The notes under the pieces: generated by a model
Seen by the model: the letters and a program-made list of their open reading frames with translations, nothing else
What the model was told of the DNA's origin: nothing
Databases searched by the model: none
Shown here: in pieces, positions 1-7,174 of the stretch
Layout: each line of letters starts with the position of its first letter
Numbering within the stretch: the stretch's first letter is position 1
Program-made: the position numbers and the translations under genes
Assembly: GCA_030618475.1 (NCBI GenBank)
Contig: JAUXDG010000014.1
Location: 1 to 21,598 of the forward strand
Source: Gammaproteobacteria bacterium
GTDB taxonomy: Bacteria; Pseudomonadota; Gammaproteobacteria; DSM-19610
DNA length: 21,598 nucleotides
Direction: 5' to 3'

Positions 1-294
1 GTCAGCCCACTACCGGCAGCGCAACCCGCGCCATCGCCTCAACAGCGCCTGCAAGAACTGGAACAGCAGCAGCAAAAACAAGCTGAAAAGGAGGCAGAGG
101 CCACTACCGAAAAGCAAACGGCGGAGACCATAAAGAAAAACTGTGAAATCGCGAAAAAGAATCTTGCCAATTTAAATATGGGCGGACACCGCCTGACACG
201 CTTGCCTGACGGTAGCTACACCCGCTTGAGCGAAGAAGAAAGACTGAGCCGCGTTGCCGATGCCGAAAAGCACATCAAGGAATATTGCCACTGA
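1..294 (+). CDS. DUF4124-type protein, C-terminal part (5' end outside window)
   Basis: An open frame runs from base 1 to a TGA at 292-294 and gives about 97 residues, so the start lies left of the window. The visible part begins with a Pro/Gln/Glu/Lys-rich, probably helical linker. It continues into a segment with NCEIAKKNLANLN, then LPDGSYTRLSEEER, and ends EYCH. From memory this is the usual C-terminal half of gammaproteobacterial proteins that carry an N-terminal DUF4124 domain, which are small exported proteins of unknown function. The DUF4124 domain and any signal peptide are not visible, so the family call rests only on this tail. The two Cys residues (in NCE and EYC) may pair in the periplasm; that is inference. 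The next gene starts 10 bp downstream, so the two are probably cotranscribed. Confidence 0.6.
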   Translation, partial: VSPLPAAQPAPSPQQRLQELEQQQQKQAEKEAEATTEKQTAETIKKNCEIAKKNLANLNMGGHRLTRLPDGSYTRLSEEERLSRVADAEKHIKEYCH

Positions 295-304
295 GGAAAT
301 AACC

Positions 305-649
305 ATGCCCCTGTTGAAAATCCAGACTAATCAGCTCATTGACTCTGACCGACAAAAAACCCTGATAAACAGGGCATCGCAGGCGCTTGCCAGCATTCTC
401 GGCAAACCGGAACGTTATGTCATGGTGAGCATTGAACACAATCCCGCCATGCTGTTCGGCGGCAGTGACGCACCGCTGGCCTACCTTGAATTGAAAAGTA
501 TCGGTCTACCCGAATCGAAAACCGCTGATTTTTCCCGGGCCCTGGCAAACCTGCTGAATGATGAGCTGGCTCTGCCCGCCGATCGCATCTATATCGAATT
601 TACCGATGCCCCGCGCGCCATGTGGGGCTGGAACGGCGGAACGTTCTAG
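305..649 (+). CDS. MIF/phenylpyruvate tautomerase family protein
   Basis: A 114-residue protein of the tautomerase superfamily, MIF branch, close in length to MIF itself (about 115). I chose the ATG at 305 over an in-frame upstream start at 254. It places Pro directly after Met, as required for the catalytic N-terminal proline of this family, and a GAGGAA ribosome site lies just before it. Visible family marks are MPLLKIQTN at the N-terminus, GKPERYVMV (residues 33-41), the MLFGGS loop (49-54), LPADRIYIEF (90-99) and the ending WGWNGGTF. Members catalyse keto-enol tautomerisation of phenylpyruvate-like substrates. The physiological substrate in bacteria is mostly unknown and cannot be read from sequence. 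The stop codon lies inside a large hairpin (621-656). Confidence 0.85.
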   Translation: MPLLKIQTNQLIDSDRQKTLINRASQALASILGKPERYVMVSIEHNPAMLFGGSDAPLAYLELKSIGLPESKTADFSRALANLLNDELALPADRIYIEFTDAPRAMWGWNGGTF

Positions 650-656
650 CCCCACA
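621..656 (+). terminator. Hairpin over the tautomerase stop codon (possible terminator or 3'-end stabiliser)
   Basis: TGTGGGGCTGGAACG (621-635) pairs with CGTTCTAGCCCCACA (642-656) over 15 positions with one G-T wobble, leaving a 6-nt loop. The left arm codes for the conserved end of the tautomerase, and the right arm contains its TAG stop (647-649). No T-run follows on the + strand, so it is not a classic intrinsic terminator. A role in 3'-end protection or attenuation before proS is inferred. Confidence 0.5.
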
Positions 657-685
657 TAGACCGGTACCTGGCCAGCCGCTACAAT
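657..685 (+). promoter_or_regulatory. Candidate sigma-70 promoter for proS
   Basis: TAGACC (657-662), a 17-bp spacer and TACAAT (680-685) match the -35 and -10 consensus at 4/6 and 5/6. This would start transcription near 692, about 25 nt before the proS ATG. It lies immediately after the tautomerase hairpin, which fits a new transcription unit starting here. Read by eye only. Confidence 0.4.
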
Positions 686-717
686 CCGCACTTTCATCCG
701 GGCAGACACCCATAACA

Positions 718-2424
718 ATGAAAGTTTCCCAGTTCCCTCTTGCCACCGTTAAAGAAACCCCGGCCGATGCGGAAATCGTCAGCCATCAGTTAATGATGCG
801 TGCCGGCATGATCCGCAAGATCGCTGCCGGCATCTACAGCTGGCAACCCCTCGGCTTGCGCGTCTTGCGTAAAGCGGAAGCAATCGTGCGCGAGGAAATG
901 AACCGTGCCGGTGGACTCGAATTACTGATGCCCGCCGTTCAGCCGTCGGAACTCTGGCAGGAATCGGGACGCTGGGAACAGTATGGCCCGGAACTGCTGC
1001 GCATCAGGGATCGCCACCGGCGTGAATTCTGTTTTGGCCCTACGCACGAAGAAGTCATCACTGATCTGGTGCGCCGTGAGGTACGCAGCTACAAGCAGTT
1101 ACCACTTAATTATTATCAGATCCAGACCAAGTTCCGCGATGAAATCCGGCCGCGCTTCGGCATCATGCGCGCCCGGGAGTTCCTGATGAAAGATGCCTAT
1201 TCGTTTCATCTGAACCATGAATCGCTGGATGAAACCTACCAGGTGATGTACGACACCTATGGCAGGATTTTTTCCCGGCTCGGCCTGGAATTTCGTGCCG
1301 TGAGGGCTGACTCCGGTGCCATCGGTGGCGCGCTTTCACACGAATTTCACGTACTCGCCGACTCCGGCGAGGATGCGATTGTATTCTCCACAGAAAGCGG
1401 CTATGCAGCCAACCTGGAACTGGCCGAAGCACTGGCACCCGAAGGTTCCCGCCCGCCCCCCTCAGCGCAACAACATACTGTCGACACCCCTGGCCAGCAC
1501 AGCATCGAAGATGTTTCCGGGGCACTGCGGGTATCGCCGGAGCAATGCATCAAAACCTTGCTGGTGGAAGGTGAAGACGGTGGTGTTATAGCACTTTGCC
1601 TGCGCGGCGATCATATTCTCAACGAAATCAAGGCAGAGAAGCTCGAACAGATCGCCCGTCCGCTGGCATTCGCCAGCGATGAGCAGGTACGCGAAGTCAC
1701 CGGCTGCGCCCCGGGCTCTCTGGGTCCAATCGGGCTCGGCATACCGGTCATCGCAGATCGCTCCGCCGCGCAGCTGAGCGATTTTGTCTGTGGTGCCAAT
1801 GTAGACGGTAAACACCTCACCGGGGTGAACTGGGCGCGGGACTGTGCCGAACCCCTGGTGGCCGACATCCGCAACCTGGTCGAAGGCGACTCCAGCCCGG
1901 ATGGAAAAGGCCGGGTGCGCATCGCGCGCGGCATCGAAGTTGGCCATATTTTTCAGCTTGGCAACAAATACAGCCAGGCTATGAAGGCGACGGTGCTGGA
2001 TGAAAACGGTAAGGAAACTGTCATGACTATGGGCTGCTACGGCATCGGCGTCTCCCGTATCGTCGCCGCAGCCATTGAGCAAAATCATGATAATCAAGGG
2101 ATTATATGGCCGCACAGCCTGGCGCCCTTTCACGTCGCAGTGCTTGGCATGAATCAGAAAAAATCCCAGCGGGTGCGCGAAGCCTGTGCTGAGCTGTACC
2201 GGGAATTGCTGGATGCCGGCCTCGAAGTCATTTTTGATGACCGGGGTGTAAGGCCCGGGGTCATGTTTGCCGATATGGAGTTAATCGGCATACCACATCG
2301 GGTAGTGATTGGTGAGAAAAATCTCGATCAAGGATTGGTGGAATACAGGGCGCGCAGTGGCGGGAAAAACGAAAATATCCCTCGCAGCGAGATTGTGGCA
2401 TTCCTCAAAAAACAGCTCTGTTAG
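718..2424 (+). CDS. proS: Proline--tRNA ligase (bacterial type, with editing domain)
   Basis: Cytoplasmic class II aminoacyl-tRNA synthetase that charges tRNA-Pro with proline. The 568 residues compare with 572 in E. coli. The ATG at 718 is chosen because the protein then begins MKVSQFPLATVKETPADAEI, in register with known ProRS N-termini; a frame start at 622 would add an unrelated 32-residue tail overlapping the previous gene. Visible are MIRKIAAGIYSW (31-42), FGPTHEE (107-113), motif 2 around FRDEIRPRFGIMRAREFLMKD (from about 139) and motif 3 in MGCYGIGVSRIVAAAIEQ. The long insert between motifs 2 and 3 marks the bacterial form with the YbaK-like editing domain that hydrolyses Ala-tRNA-Pro. 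Its 3' end overlaps the start of the next gene. Confidence 0.98.
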   Translation: MKVSQFPLATVKETPADAEIVSHQLMMRAGMIRKIAAGIYSWQPLGLRVLRKAEAIVREEMNRAGGLELLMPAVQPSELWQESGRWEQYGPELLRIRDRHRREFCFGPTHEEVITDLVRREVRSYKQLPLNYYQIQTKFRDEIRPRFGIMRAREFLMKDAYSFHLNHESLDETYQVMYDTYGRIFSRLGLEFRAVRADSGAIGGALSHEFHVLADSGEDAIVFSTESGYAANLELAEALAPEGSRPPPSAQQHTVDTPGQHSIEDVSGALRVSPEQCIKTLLVEGEDGGVIALCLRGDHILNEIKAEKLEQIARPLAFASDEQVREVTGCAPGSLGPIGLGIPVIADRSAAQLSDFVCGANVDGKHLTGVNWARDCAEPLVADIRNLVEGDSSPDGKGRVRIARGIEVGHIFQLGNKYSQAMKATVLDENGKETVMTMGCYGIGVSRIVAAAIEQNHDNQGIIWPHSLAPFHVAVLGMNQKKSQRVREACAELYRELLDAGLEVIFDDRGVRPGVMFADMELIGIPHRVVIGEKNLDQGLVEYRARSGGKNENIPRSEIVAFLKKQLC

Positions 2425-3022
2425 TCCAGCAACAAACCGCAAGACGACGCCCCTGCTGATTCGCTTTGTGGTCGCGCTGGCCGTCGCTTTCCATGTCGGA
2501 TCGGTATCGGCCGCCACCCAGGAACGTCCCGATGACAAGCTGCGCGGCATCCTCATTGATGCCATACAGTCTTCGGACAGCTTCACCGATCGTTTCGATG
2601 CAGAAGTCTGGCTCACCGATATGTCACACCGCCTGCACAGCAAGGTGGATGACCCGGAAGAGCGCCTGTTGATCCTTCAAACGGCGCACTACGAAGCCAG
2701 CCGGGCAAACCTGCCACCGGAACTGGTGCTGGCCGTTATCGATATCGAAAGCAATTTTGACCACTTTGCCATTTCACACGCCGGCGCCCGCGGTCTTATG
2801 CAGGTGATGCCGTTCTGGCTGGACGAAATCGGCCGTCCGGATGACGACCTGTTTGATATTCATACCAACCTGCGCATGGGCTGTACCATTTTACGCCACT
2901 ATCTGGACCGTGAGAAAGGCAACCGGACAAAAGCACTGGCCCGTTACAACGGAAGCGTCGGTAAAACCTGGTATCCGCAGCGCGTCTACCGTGCCCTGTC
3001 CAAACGCTGGTACCTCCAGTAA
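2393..3022 (+). CDS. Secreted lytic transglycosylase (SLT / goose-lysozyme-like fold)
   Basis: Cleaves the MurNAc-GlcNAc bond of peptidoglycan to give 1,6-anhydro products. From the TTG at 2393 the protein has 209 residues. A basic N-region leads into the hydrophobic stretch LLIRFVVALAVAFHVGSVSA, which looks like a signal peptide. The catalytic domain contains LVLAVIDIESNFD with the likely catalytic Glu (residue 119), then ISHAGARGLMQVMP, the N-x-R-x-G element NLRMG, and ALARYNGS. These are SLT family 1 marks. The start is uncertain: there is no ATG, and possible starts are TTG 2309, GTG 2312, GTG 2357 and TTG 2393, all inside the end of proS. A GTG in the hydrophobic stretch would shorten the signal peptide. 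The gene is compact compared with Slt70 or MltC and consists of little beyond the catalytic domain. Confidence 0.88.
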   Translation: MWHSSKNSSVSPATNRKTTPLLIRFVVALAVAFHVGSVSAATQERPDDKLRGILIDAIQSSDSFTDRFDAEVWLTDMSHRLHSKVDDPEERLLILQTAHYEASRANLPPELVLAVIDIESNFDHFAISHAGARGLMQVMPFWLDEIGRPDDDLFDIHTNLRMGCTILRHYLDREKGNRTKALARYNGSVGKTWYPQRVYRALSKRWYLQ

Positions 3023-3029
3023 GCGTCTC

Positions 3030-4829
3030 TCAGCCATACAGGCGACTGTACAGACCATCGGCCTGCATCAACTCATGGTGTGTGCCCTGCTCGGTAATGC
3101 GGCCATCCTCAAATACGTAGACCCGGTTGGCCTGTTTTACCGCACTCAGCCGGTGCGCAACTATCAGTACCGTACGGCCTTGCAGGAATTCCCTCAGTGC
3201 CTGGTGCAGGCGCGCTTCGGTTTCGGTATCCAGCGCCGAGGTAGCCTCATCGAAAATGACGACCTGCGCATCACTCAACAGCAATCGTGCAATCGCCAGA
3301 CGCTGTCGTTGACCGCCGGACAGTCGTACGCCTTGCCGTCCCAACTGTGATTCAAGTCCGTCGGGCATGGCCTCGATGACATCCTTCAGCTGCGCTCGCT
3401 GTAAAGCCTCCCACAATACATCGTCGCCATGATCCCGGCCCAGTGTCAGGTTGTTACGTACACTGTCATTGAAAAGCACAGGGTGCTGCAATACCGTGGC
3501 CACATGTTCGCGCACGACTCCCAGCCCTATCCTTTCAACCGCAGCCCCGTCAAAACAGACCCTGCCGGATTTCGGTGTATAGAGCCCCAACAGCACCTGA
3601 ACCAGGGTCGACTTACCCCCACCGCTTGCACCTACCAGCGCCACCCGCTCACCAGCAGCTATCTCCAGGTTGACAGCATTCAACACCGGCTCATCCGGCC
3701 GGTATTCAAACTCGATATCCTGCACACTGACTGATACACCGCGCTTGCCTGAAAACGGATTCTCAAGCGCTGGGTACTGTGGTTCTTCATGCAGATTCAG
3801 CAGACGGTTGATGCGATCAAGAGCGGCACGCGCACCATACAACGAGTACTGGATATTCAACACTTCCTGTACCGGCGCCATCATAAACCAGAGATAGGCA
3901 AACACCGCCATCATCTGGCCAACTGTGAGATCAGAGAACACCACCATCAGCATGCTGACCGCCCTGAACAGGTCAAAACCAATCAGAAAGATCATGAAGG
4001 ACAGCCGACTGGCAGCATCGCTTTTCCAGGAAAATGCCGCCGAGTCTTGCTTGATCCTCAATGCCTTTTCAATGACACGCTTGAGATAGTAACCCTCACG
4101 GTTAGCTGCACGGATCTGCTGTATGGCGTCCAGCGTTTCTGTCAACGCGCCCTGAAAGACCTCAAATGCCTCGTTTTCACGGCGCTTCAGATGTTTGACG
4201 TTCTTGCCCAGCACAACCGTGAAGTAGACCACCACCGGGTTGAGGAACAGAATCAACAAGGCAAGCTGCCAATGCATCCACAGCAATACAACAGCCGCTC
4301 CAAACAGTGAAAACAGCGCAATAATGAACTTGCTTATCGTCATGCCGATAAATTCATCAACGGCATTCAGGTCGGTGACGAAATGCGACGTCACCGCGCC
4401 ACTACCTATCGCTTCATACTCGGCCATGGAAATGCGTTGCAGGCGCAGCAATAAATCACGGCGAATACGGTAAACGACGTCCTTGGCGATCTTGGTAAAC
4501 TCACGCGTTTGCCAGACGCTCAACATCACTGTTATTACCCGCAAGACAACCGTCAGCAGAAGAATCACGCCAATGTAGAGCACTGCACCATGCCAGGCAG
4601 CCGGAAATATAAGGTCCATGGCATGTACCAGGAATCCTGGCTGTTTGAGCAGCACCTCGTCAACCAGCAACGGCATCATCAGAGGAAGTGGCACACTGGC
4701 AAGTACTGCGAATATGGCGATTACATTTGCAGACACCAGCTCCCGCCGGTGCTCCTCCACAATAGCCCATACCCGGGCCCAGGTGTAATAGCCATCCGGT
4801 GGACTCATCGATGTGGTTTCAGACGACAT
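3030..4829 (-). CDS. ABC exporter, fused permease and ATPase (MsbA-like family)
   Basis: A 599-residue half-transporter that would work as a homodimer in the inner membrane. The N-terminal half has about six hydrophobic segments (roughly 33-55, 80-105, 165-185, 187-208, 276-298, 303-325). The ATPase half has Walker A GASGGGKST (400-408), the Q-loop region VLQHPVLF, signature LSGGQ (503-507), Walker B VVIFDE (523-528), D-loop SALD and the switch His in AHR (559). All ATPase residues look intact. The fold matches lipid, peptide or drug exporters of the MsbA type, but the substrate cannot be read. It sits 9 bp after rlmD rather than beside lpxK, so I do not call it msbA. The ATG at 4829 has only a weak GAGG close upstream. 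It converges on the transglycosylase gene with 7 bp between stops. Confidence 0.9.
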   Translation of the reverse strand: MSSETTSMSPPDGYYTWARVWAIVEEHRRELVSANVIAIFAVLASVPLPLMMPLLVDEVLLKQPGFLVHAMDLIFPAAWHGAVLYIGVILLLTVVLRVITVMLSVWQTREFTKIAKDVVYRIRRDLLLRLQRISMAEYEAIGSGAVTSHFVTDLNAVDEFIGMTISKFIIALFSLFGAAVVLLWMHWQLALLILFLNPVVVYFTVVLGKNVKHLKRRENEAFEVFQGALTETLDAIQQIRAANREGYYLKRVIEKALRIKQDSAAFSWKSDAASRLSFMIFLIGFDLFRAVSMLMVVFSDLTVGQMMAVFAYLWFMMAPVQEVLNIQYSLYGARAALDRINRLLNLHEEPQYPALENPFSGKRGVSVSVQDIEFEYRPDEPVLNAVNLEIAAGERVALVGASGGGKSTLVQVLLGLYTPKSGRVCFDGAAVERIGLGVVREHVATVLQHPVLFNDSVRNNLTLGRDHGDDVLWEALQRAQLKDVIEAMPDGLESQLGRQGVRLSGGQRQRLAIARLLLSDAQVVIFDEATSALDTETEARLHQALREFLQGRTVLIVAHRLSAVKQANRVYVFEDGRITEQGTHHELMQADGLYSRLYG

Positions 4830-4838
4830 GCCTCAAGC

Positions 4839-6170
4839 TCAGACTCTTCCAAACAACGCCATCGACTCCACATGCGTTGTGTGGGGAAACATGTCCATGA
4901 CGCCGGCGGCAATCAGGCGATAGCCCAGCTCATTGACCAGCATGCCGGCATCCCGTGCCAGTGATGCCGGATGACAGGAGACATATACAATACGATCAGC
5001 GCCGAGTTCAGCAAGATTCGGCACCAGTTCCTGTGCACCGCTTCTGGGGGGGTCGATGAGTATTTTGTCGTAGCTGTGTTGCATCCAGGGCTGATCACAG
5101 GCTGACTCGTTCAAATCAACAACATGATACTCAACATTGTCAATGCCATTACGTTGTGAATTTTCACGGGCTCTTTGTACCAGACCCGCCTCGCCCTCTA
5201 CACCAACAACAGCGGCCACTTTCCGCGCAATCGGCATGGTGAAATTACCGAGCCCGCAAAAAAGATCCAGCACCGTATCGCTTTCCTGCAGGTCCAGCAG
5301 TTTCAGCGCCTGCTGGATCATGATTTTATTGATGGCTGGATTCACCTGGGTAAAGTCGCTCGGCAGAAACCGCACTTCGATATTCTGATCGGGCAAACAG
5401 TAGCGGAGCGTAGATGCCTCCGGCCAGAGCAGTTCTATACTGTCCGGCCCTTTCGGCTGCAGATAAATGTGCAGGCCGGTGTGTTGGGCATAGTCGGTGA
5501 GTTTCTGCCTGTCGTCCTGTGACAGAGGATCAAGGTTACGGAATACCAGTACCGTTGTGTCATCACCGACAGCCACCTCAATCTGGGCGATTCGCGCACG
5601 CGCCTGCATACCGGAAATCAGGTCTGCCAGTCCATGGAGACGTTCACCAACCGACGGATGCAGCACTTCACAACGCTGAATGTCCGCGATATAAGGTTTG
5701 TGTTTTTCCCGGAACCCCACCAGCACACGGCCTTTCTTCGTCACATATTTCACACCCAGGCGGGCTTTGTTCCGATAGCCCCATACGGGTCCCGTCAATG
5801 GAGCCAGCAGGGTTTCAGGTTCAACCTTGCCGATGCGGCGCAAATTGTCGAGCAGCGTCTGCTGCTTGGCCAGGATTTGCCCCCCGGGTTGCTGATGTTG
5901 AAGGCTGCAGCCGCCGCAGATATCGAAATGCGCACATTTTGGCTCTACACGGTCCGGTGAGGCCTTGAACAGTTCACACAATCTGCCTTCATCGTGCTTA
6001 CGCGCACGCCCGGTGTATAAAAAACTGATATCTTCTCCCGCTAATGCACCGTCGACAAACACGGCTTTACCATCAACATGGGTAATACCTCTGCCATCGT
6101 GGGACAGGCGTTCGACACTTACTCTGACAGGGTAATTGGGGAGCCTGGGTTTCCTGCGCCGCCTGTTCAT
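4839..6170 (-). CDS. rlmD: 23S rRNA (uracil-1939-C5)-methyltransferase RlmD
   Basis: Methylates U1939 of 23S rRNA using S-adenosylmethionine. The protein has 443 residues (E. coli RlmD, formerly RumA, has 433). An N-terminal TRAM domain for RNA binding covers about residues 12-70. The [4Fe-4S] cluster ligands are visible as C79, C85 and C88 (in KCAHFDICGGCS) and C167 (QRCEVL). The SAM site is VLDLFCGLGNFT (300-311), followed by IDPPRSG (372-378). The nucleophilic Cys is C399 in YVSCHP, and the general-base Glu is probably E435 in HVESMALF. The Fe-S ligands separate RlmD from TrmA, and the overall order supports RlmD over RlmC. It sits between the exonuclease gene (9 bp) and the ABC exporter (9 bp), probably on one transcript. 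Confidence 0.95.
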   Translation of the reverse strand: MNRRRRKPRLPNYPVRVSVERLSHDGRGITHVDGKAVFVDGALAGEDISFLYTGRARKHDEGRLCELFKASPDRVEPKCAHFDICGGCSLQHQQPGGQILAKQQTLLDNLRRIGKVEPETLLAPLTGPVWGYRNKARLGVKYVTKKGRVLVGFREKHKPYIADIQRCEVLHPSVGERLHGLADLISGMQARARIAQIEVAVGDDTTVLVFRNLDPLSQDDRQKLTDYAQHTGLHIYLQPKGPDSIELLWPEASTLRYCLPDQNIEVRFLPSDFTQVNPAINKIMIQQALKLLDLQESDTVLDLFCGLGNFTMPIARKVAAVVGVEGEAGLVQRARENSQRNGIDNVEYHVVDLNESACDQPWMQHSYDKILIDPPRSGAQELVPNLAELGADRIVYVSCHPASLARDAGMLVNELGYRLIAAGVMDMFPHTTHVESMALFGRV

Positions 6171-6179
6171 TTGGCAGGT

Positions 6180-6953
6180 TCAGCGTGCTACCCAGTTTTC
6201 CAGGAATTCCCGGAAATGGGGCTTGTCTTCCTGCTCAAGGGTAGCCCTGAGCAGTTCAAGTTCCTGCTGATAAGCGGCGCCGGTCAGATGCCCGCGTATC
6301 AGCTGGAAACGCAGATAGACCAGGAAGGTATTCAGCACGTCACTCTCGCAGTAGTTACGGATAGCCTCGATCTCACCGGCCAGAAAGGCGTCCCAGACGC
6401 GTGCGCCGCTCATACCCATTTTGCCGGGGAAACCGAGCATAGTAGCCACTTCATCCAGCTTTGCGCTGGCGCGCATCTGATATCCAGCCAGTACGTCCAT
6501 CAAATCGGTATGCCGTTCGTGGTAACGGCTCAGGTAATTATTCCACTTGAAATCCCGGTCGTCGCTACCGTTATCCCAGTAGCGTGGCGCCTGCACGCCA
6601 TGCAGCAAAGCGCGGTAATGCAAAACCGGCAGGTCGAAACCGCCACCGTTCCACGACACCAGGGTTGGCATGAACTTGTCGATGCCATCAAAAAAACGCT
6701 GCACCAGTTCCGCTTCATCAGAATCCGCTTCACCCAGGGACCAGACCTTCACCCGATCGGCATGGCGCAAGACAACGGAAATGGCGCAGATACGATGCAG
6801 ATGAAGCGGCAGAAATTCACTTCCCGTCTTCTGTTGCCGCGTGTGCAGCATGGCTTTACCGCTATCCTCATCACTCAAGCCGTCCAGGTTATATAAACGC
6901 CGGCCACTCTCAACGTCGGGTATGGTTTCAATATCAAATACAAATATATTCAT
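6180..6953 (-). CDS. Predicted 3'-5' exonuclease, DEDDy type (PolB-like exonuclease domain)
   Basis: A 257-residue stand-alone exonuclease of the RNase H-like DEDD superfamily. It resembles the proofreading domain of family B DNA polymerases but has no polymerase domain. The metal ligands are visible: D7 and E9 in FDIET (ExoI), D107 in SWNGGGFDLP (ExoII), and Y201 with D205 in YCESD (ExoIII, DEDDy subtype). Length and layout match uncharacterised proteins annotated only as 3'-5' exonuclease in many proteobacteria. Whether DNA or RNA is the substrate is unknown. The cotranscribed rlmD hints at nucleic-acid processing but proves nothing. The ATG at 6953 lacks a clear Shine-Dalgarno sequence. 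The palindromic repeat at 6997-7144 lies 43 bp upstream, so this gene probably starts its own unit or is separated from ydbL by the repeat. Confidence 0.87.
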   Translation of the reverse strand: MNIFVFDIETIPDVESGRRLYNLDGLSDEDSGKAMLHTRQQKTGSEFLPLHLHRICAISVVLRHADRVKVWSLGEADSDEAELVQRFFDGIDKFMPTLVSWNGGGFDLPVLHYRALLHGVQAPRYWDNGSDDRDFKWNNYLSRYHERHTDLMDVLAGYQMRASAKLDEVATMLGFPGKMGMSGARVWDAFLAGEIEAIRNYCESDVLNTFLVYLRFQLIRGHLTGAAYQQELELLRATLEQEDKPHFREFLENWVAR

Positions 6954-6996
6954 GTAACGATTACCACACTAGCAATCGGCAACTACCAAGGCGTGC

Positions 6997-7144
6997 GGAA
7001 GTTAGCCGGCATAAGCTTGCGGGACCGTCGGCCGCATGGACGCGGCCGTCGAGCGTACAGGGAGTATTCACAAGGTGAATTGCGCAGCAAGAGAGGGTGC
7101 CCTGGGGTGCAGCGTGTCCCGCAAGCTTATGCCGGCTAACTTCC
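6997..7144. repeat. 148-bp palindromic repeat element with perfect 29-bp terminal inverted repeats (MITE/REP-like)
   Basis: The left arm 6997-7025 (begins GGAAGTTAGCCGGCATAAGC) and the right arm 7116-7144 (ends ATGCCGGCTAACTTCC) are exact reverse complements over 29 bp. They flank a 90-bp core (7026-7115). The core holds two smaller hairpins. CGGCCGC (7029-7035) pairs with GCGGCCG (7042-7048), and ATTCAC (7066-7071) pairs with GTGAAT (7075-7080). GGGTGC is repeated at 7095-7100 and 7105-7110. There is no coding potential and no convincing target-site duplication. It occupies most of the gap between the ydbL-like gene and the exonuclease gene, both on the - strand. The architecture suggests a non-autonomous mobile repeat; copy number elsewhere cannot be seen here. 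Confidence 0.85.
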
Positions 7145-7174
7145 ATACTCATTAGTAACTGCAGAATGTAACTA

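Noticed and set aside
1462..2133. 223-codon open frame on the - strand inside proS
   Set aside because: It is fully antisense to the proS editing domain and motif 3, with no independent support.
3023..3029. Possible bidirectional terminator between the converging transglycosylase and ABC exporter genes
   Set aside because: Only 7 bp separate the stops, and I see no stem with T-runs around them on either strand.
6078..6896. 272-codon open frame on the + strand opposite the exonuclease gene
   Set aside because: It is antisense to a well-supported gene with intact active-site motifs; the translation has no recognisable domain and no ribosome site.
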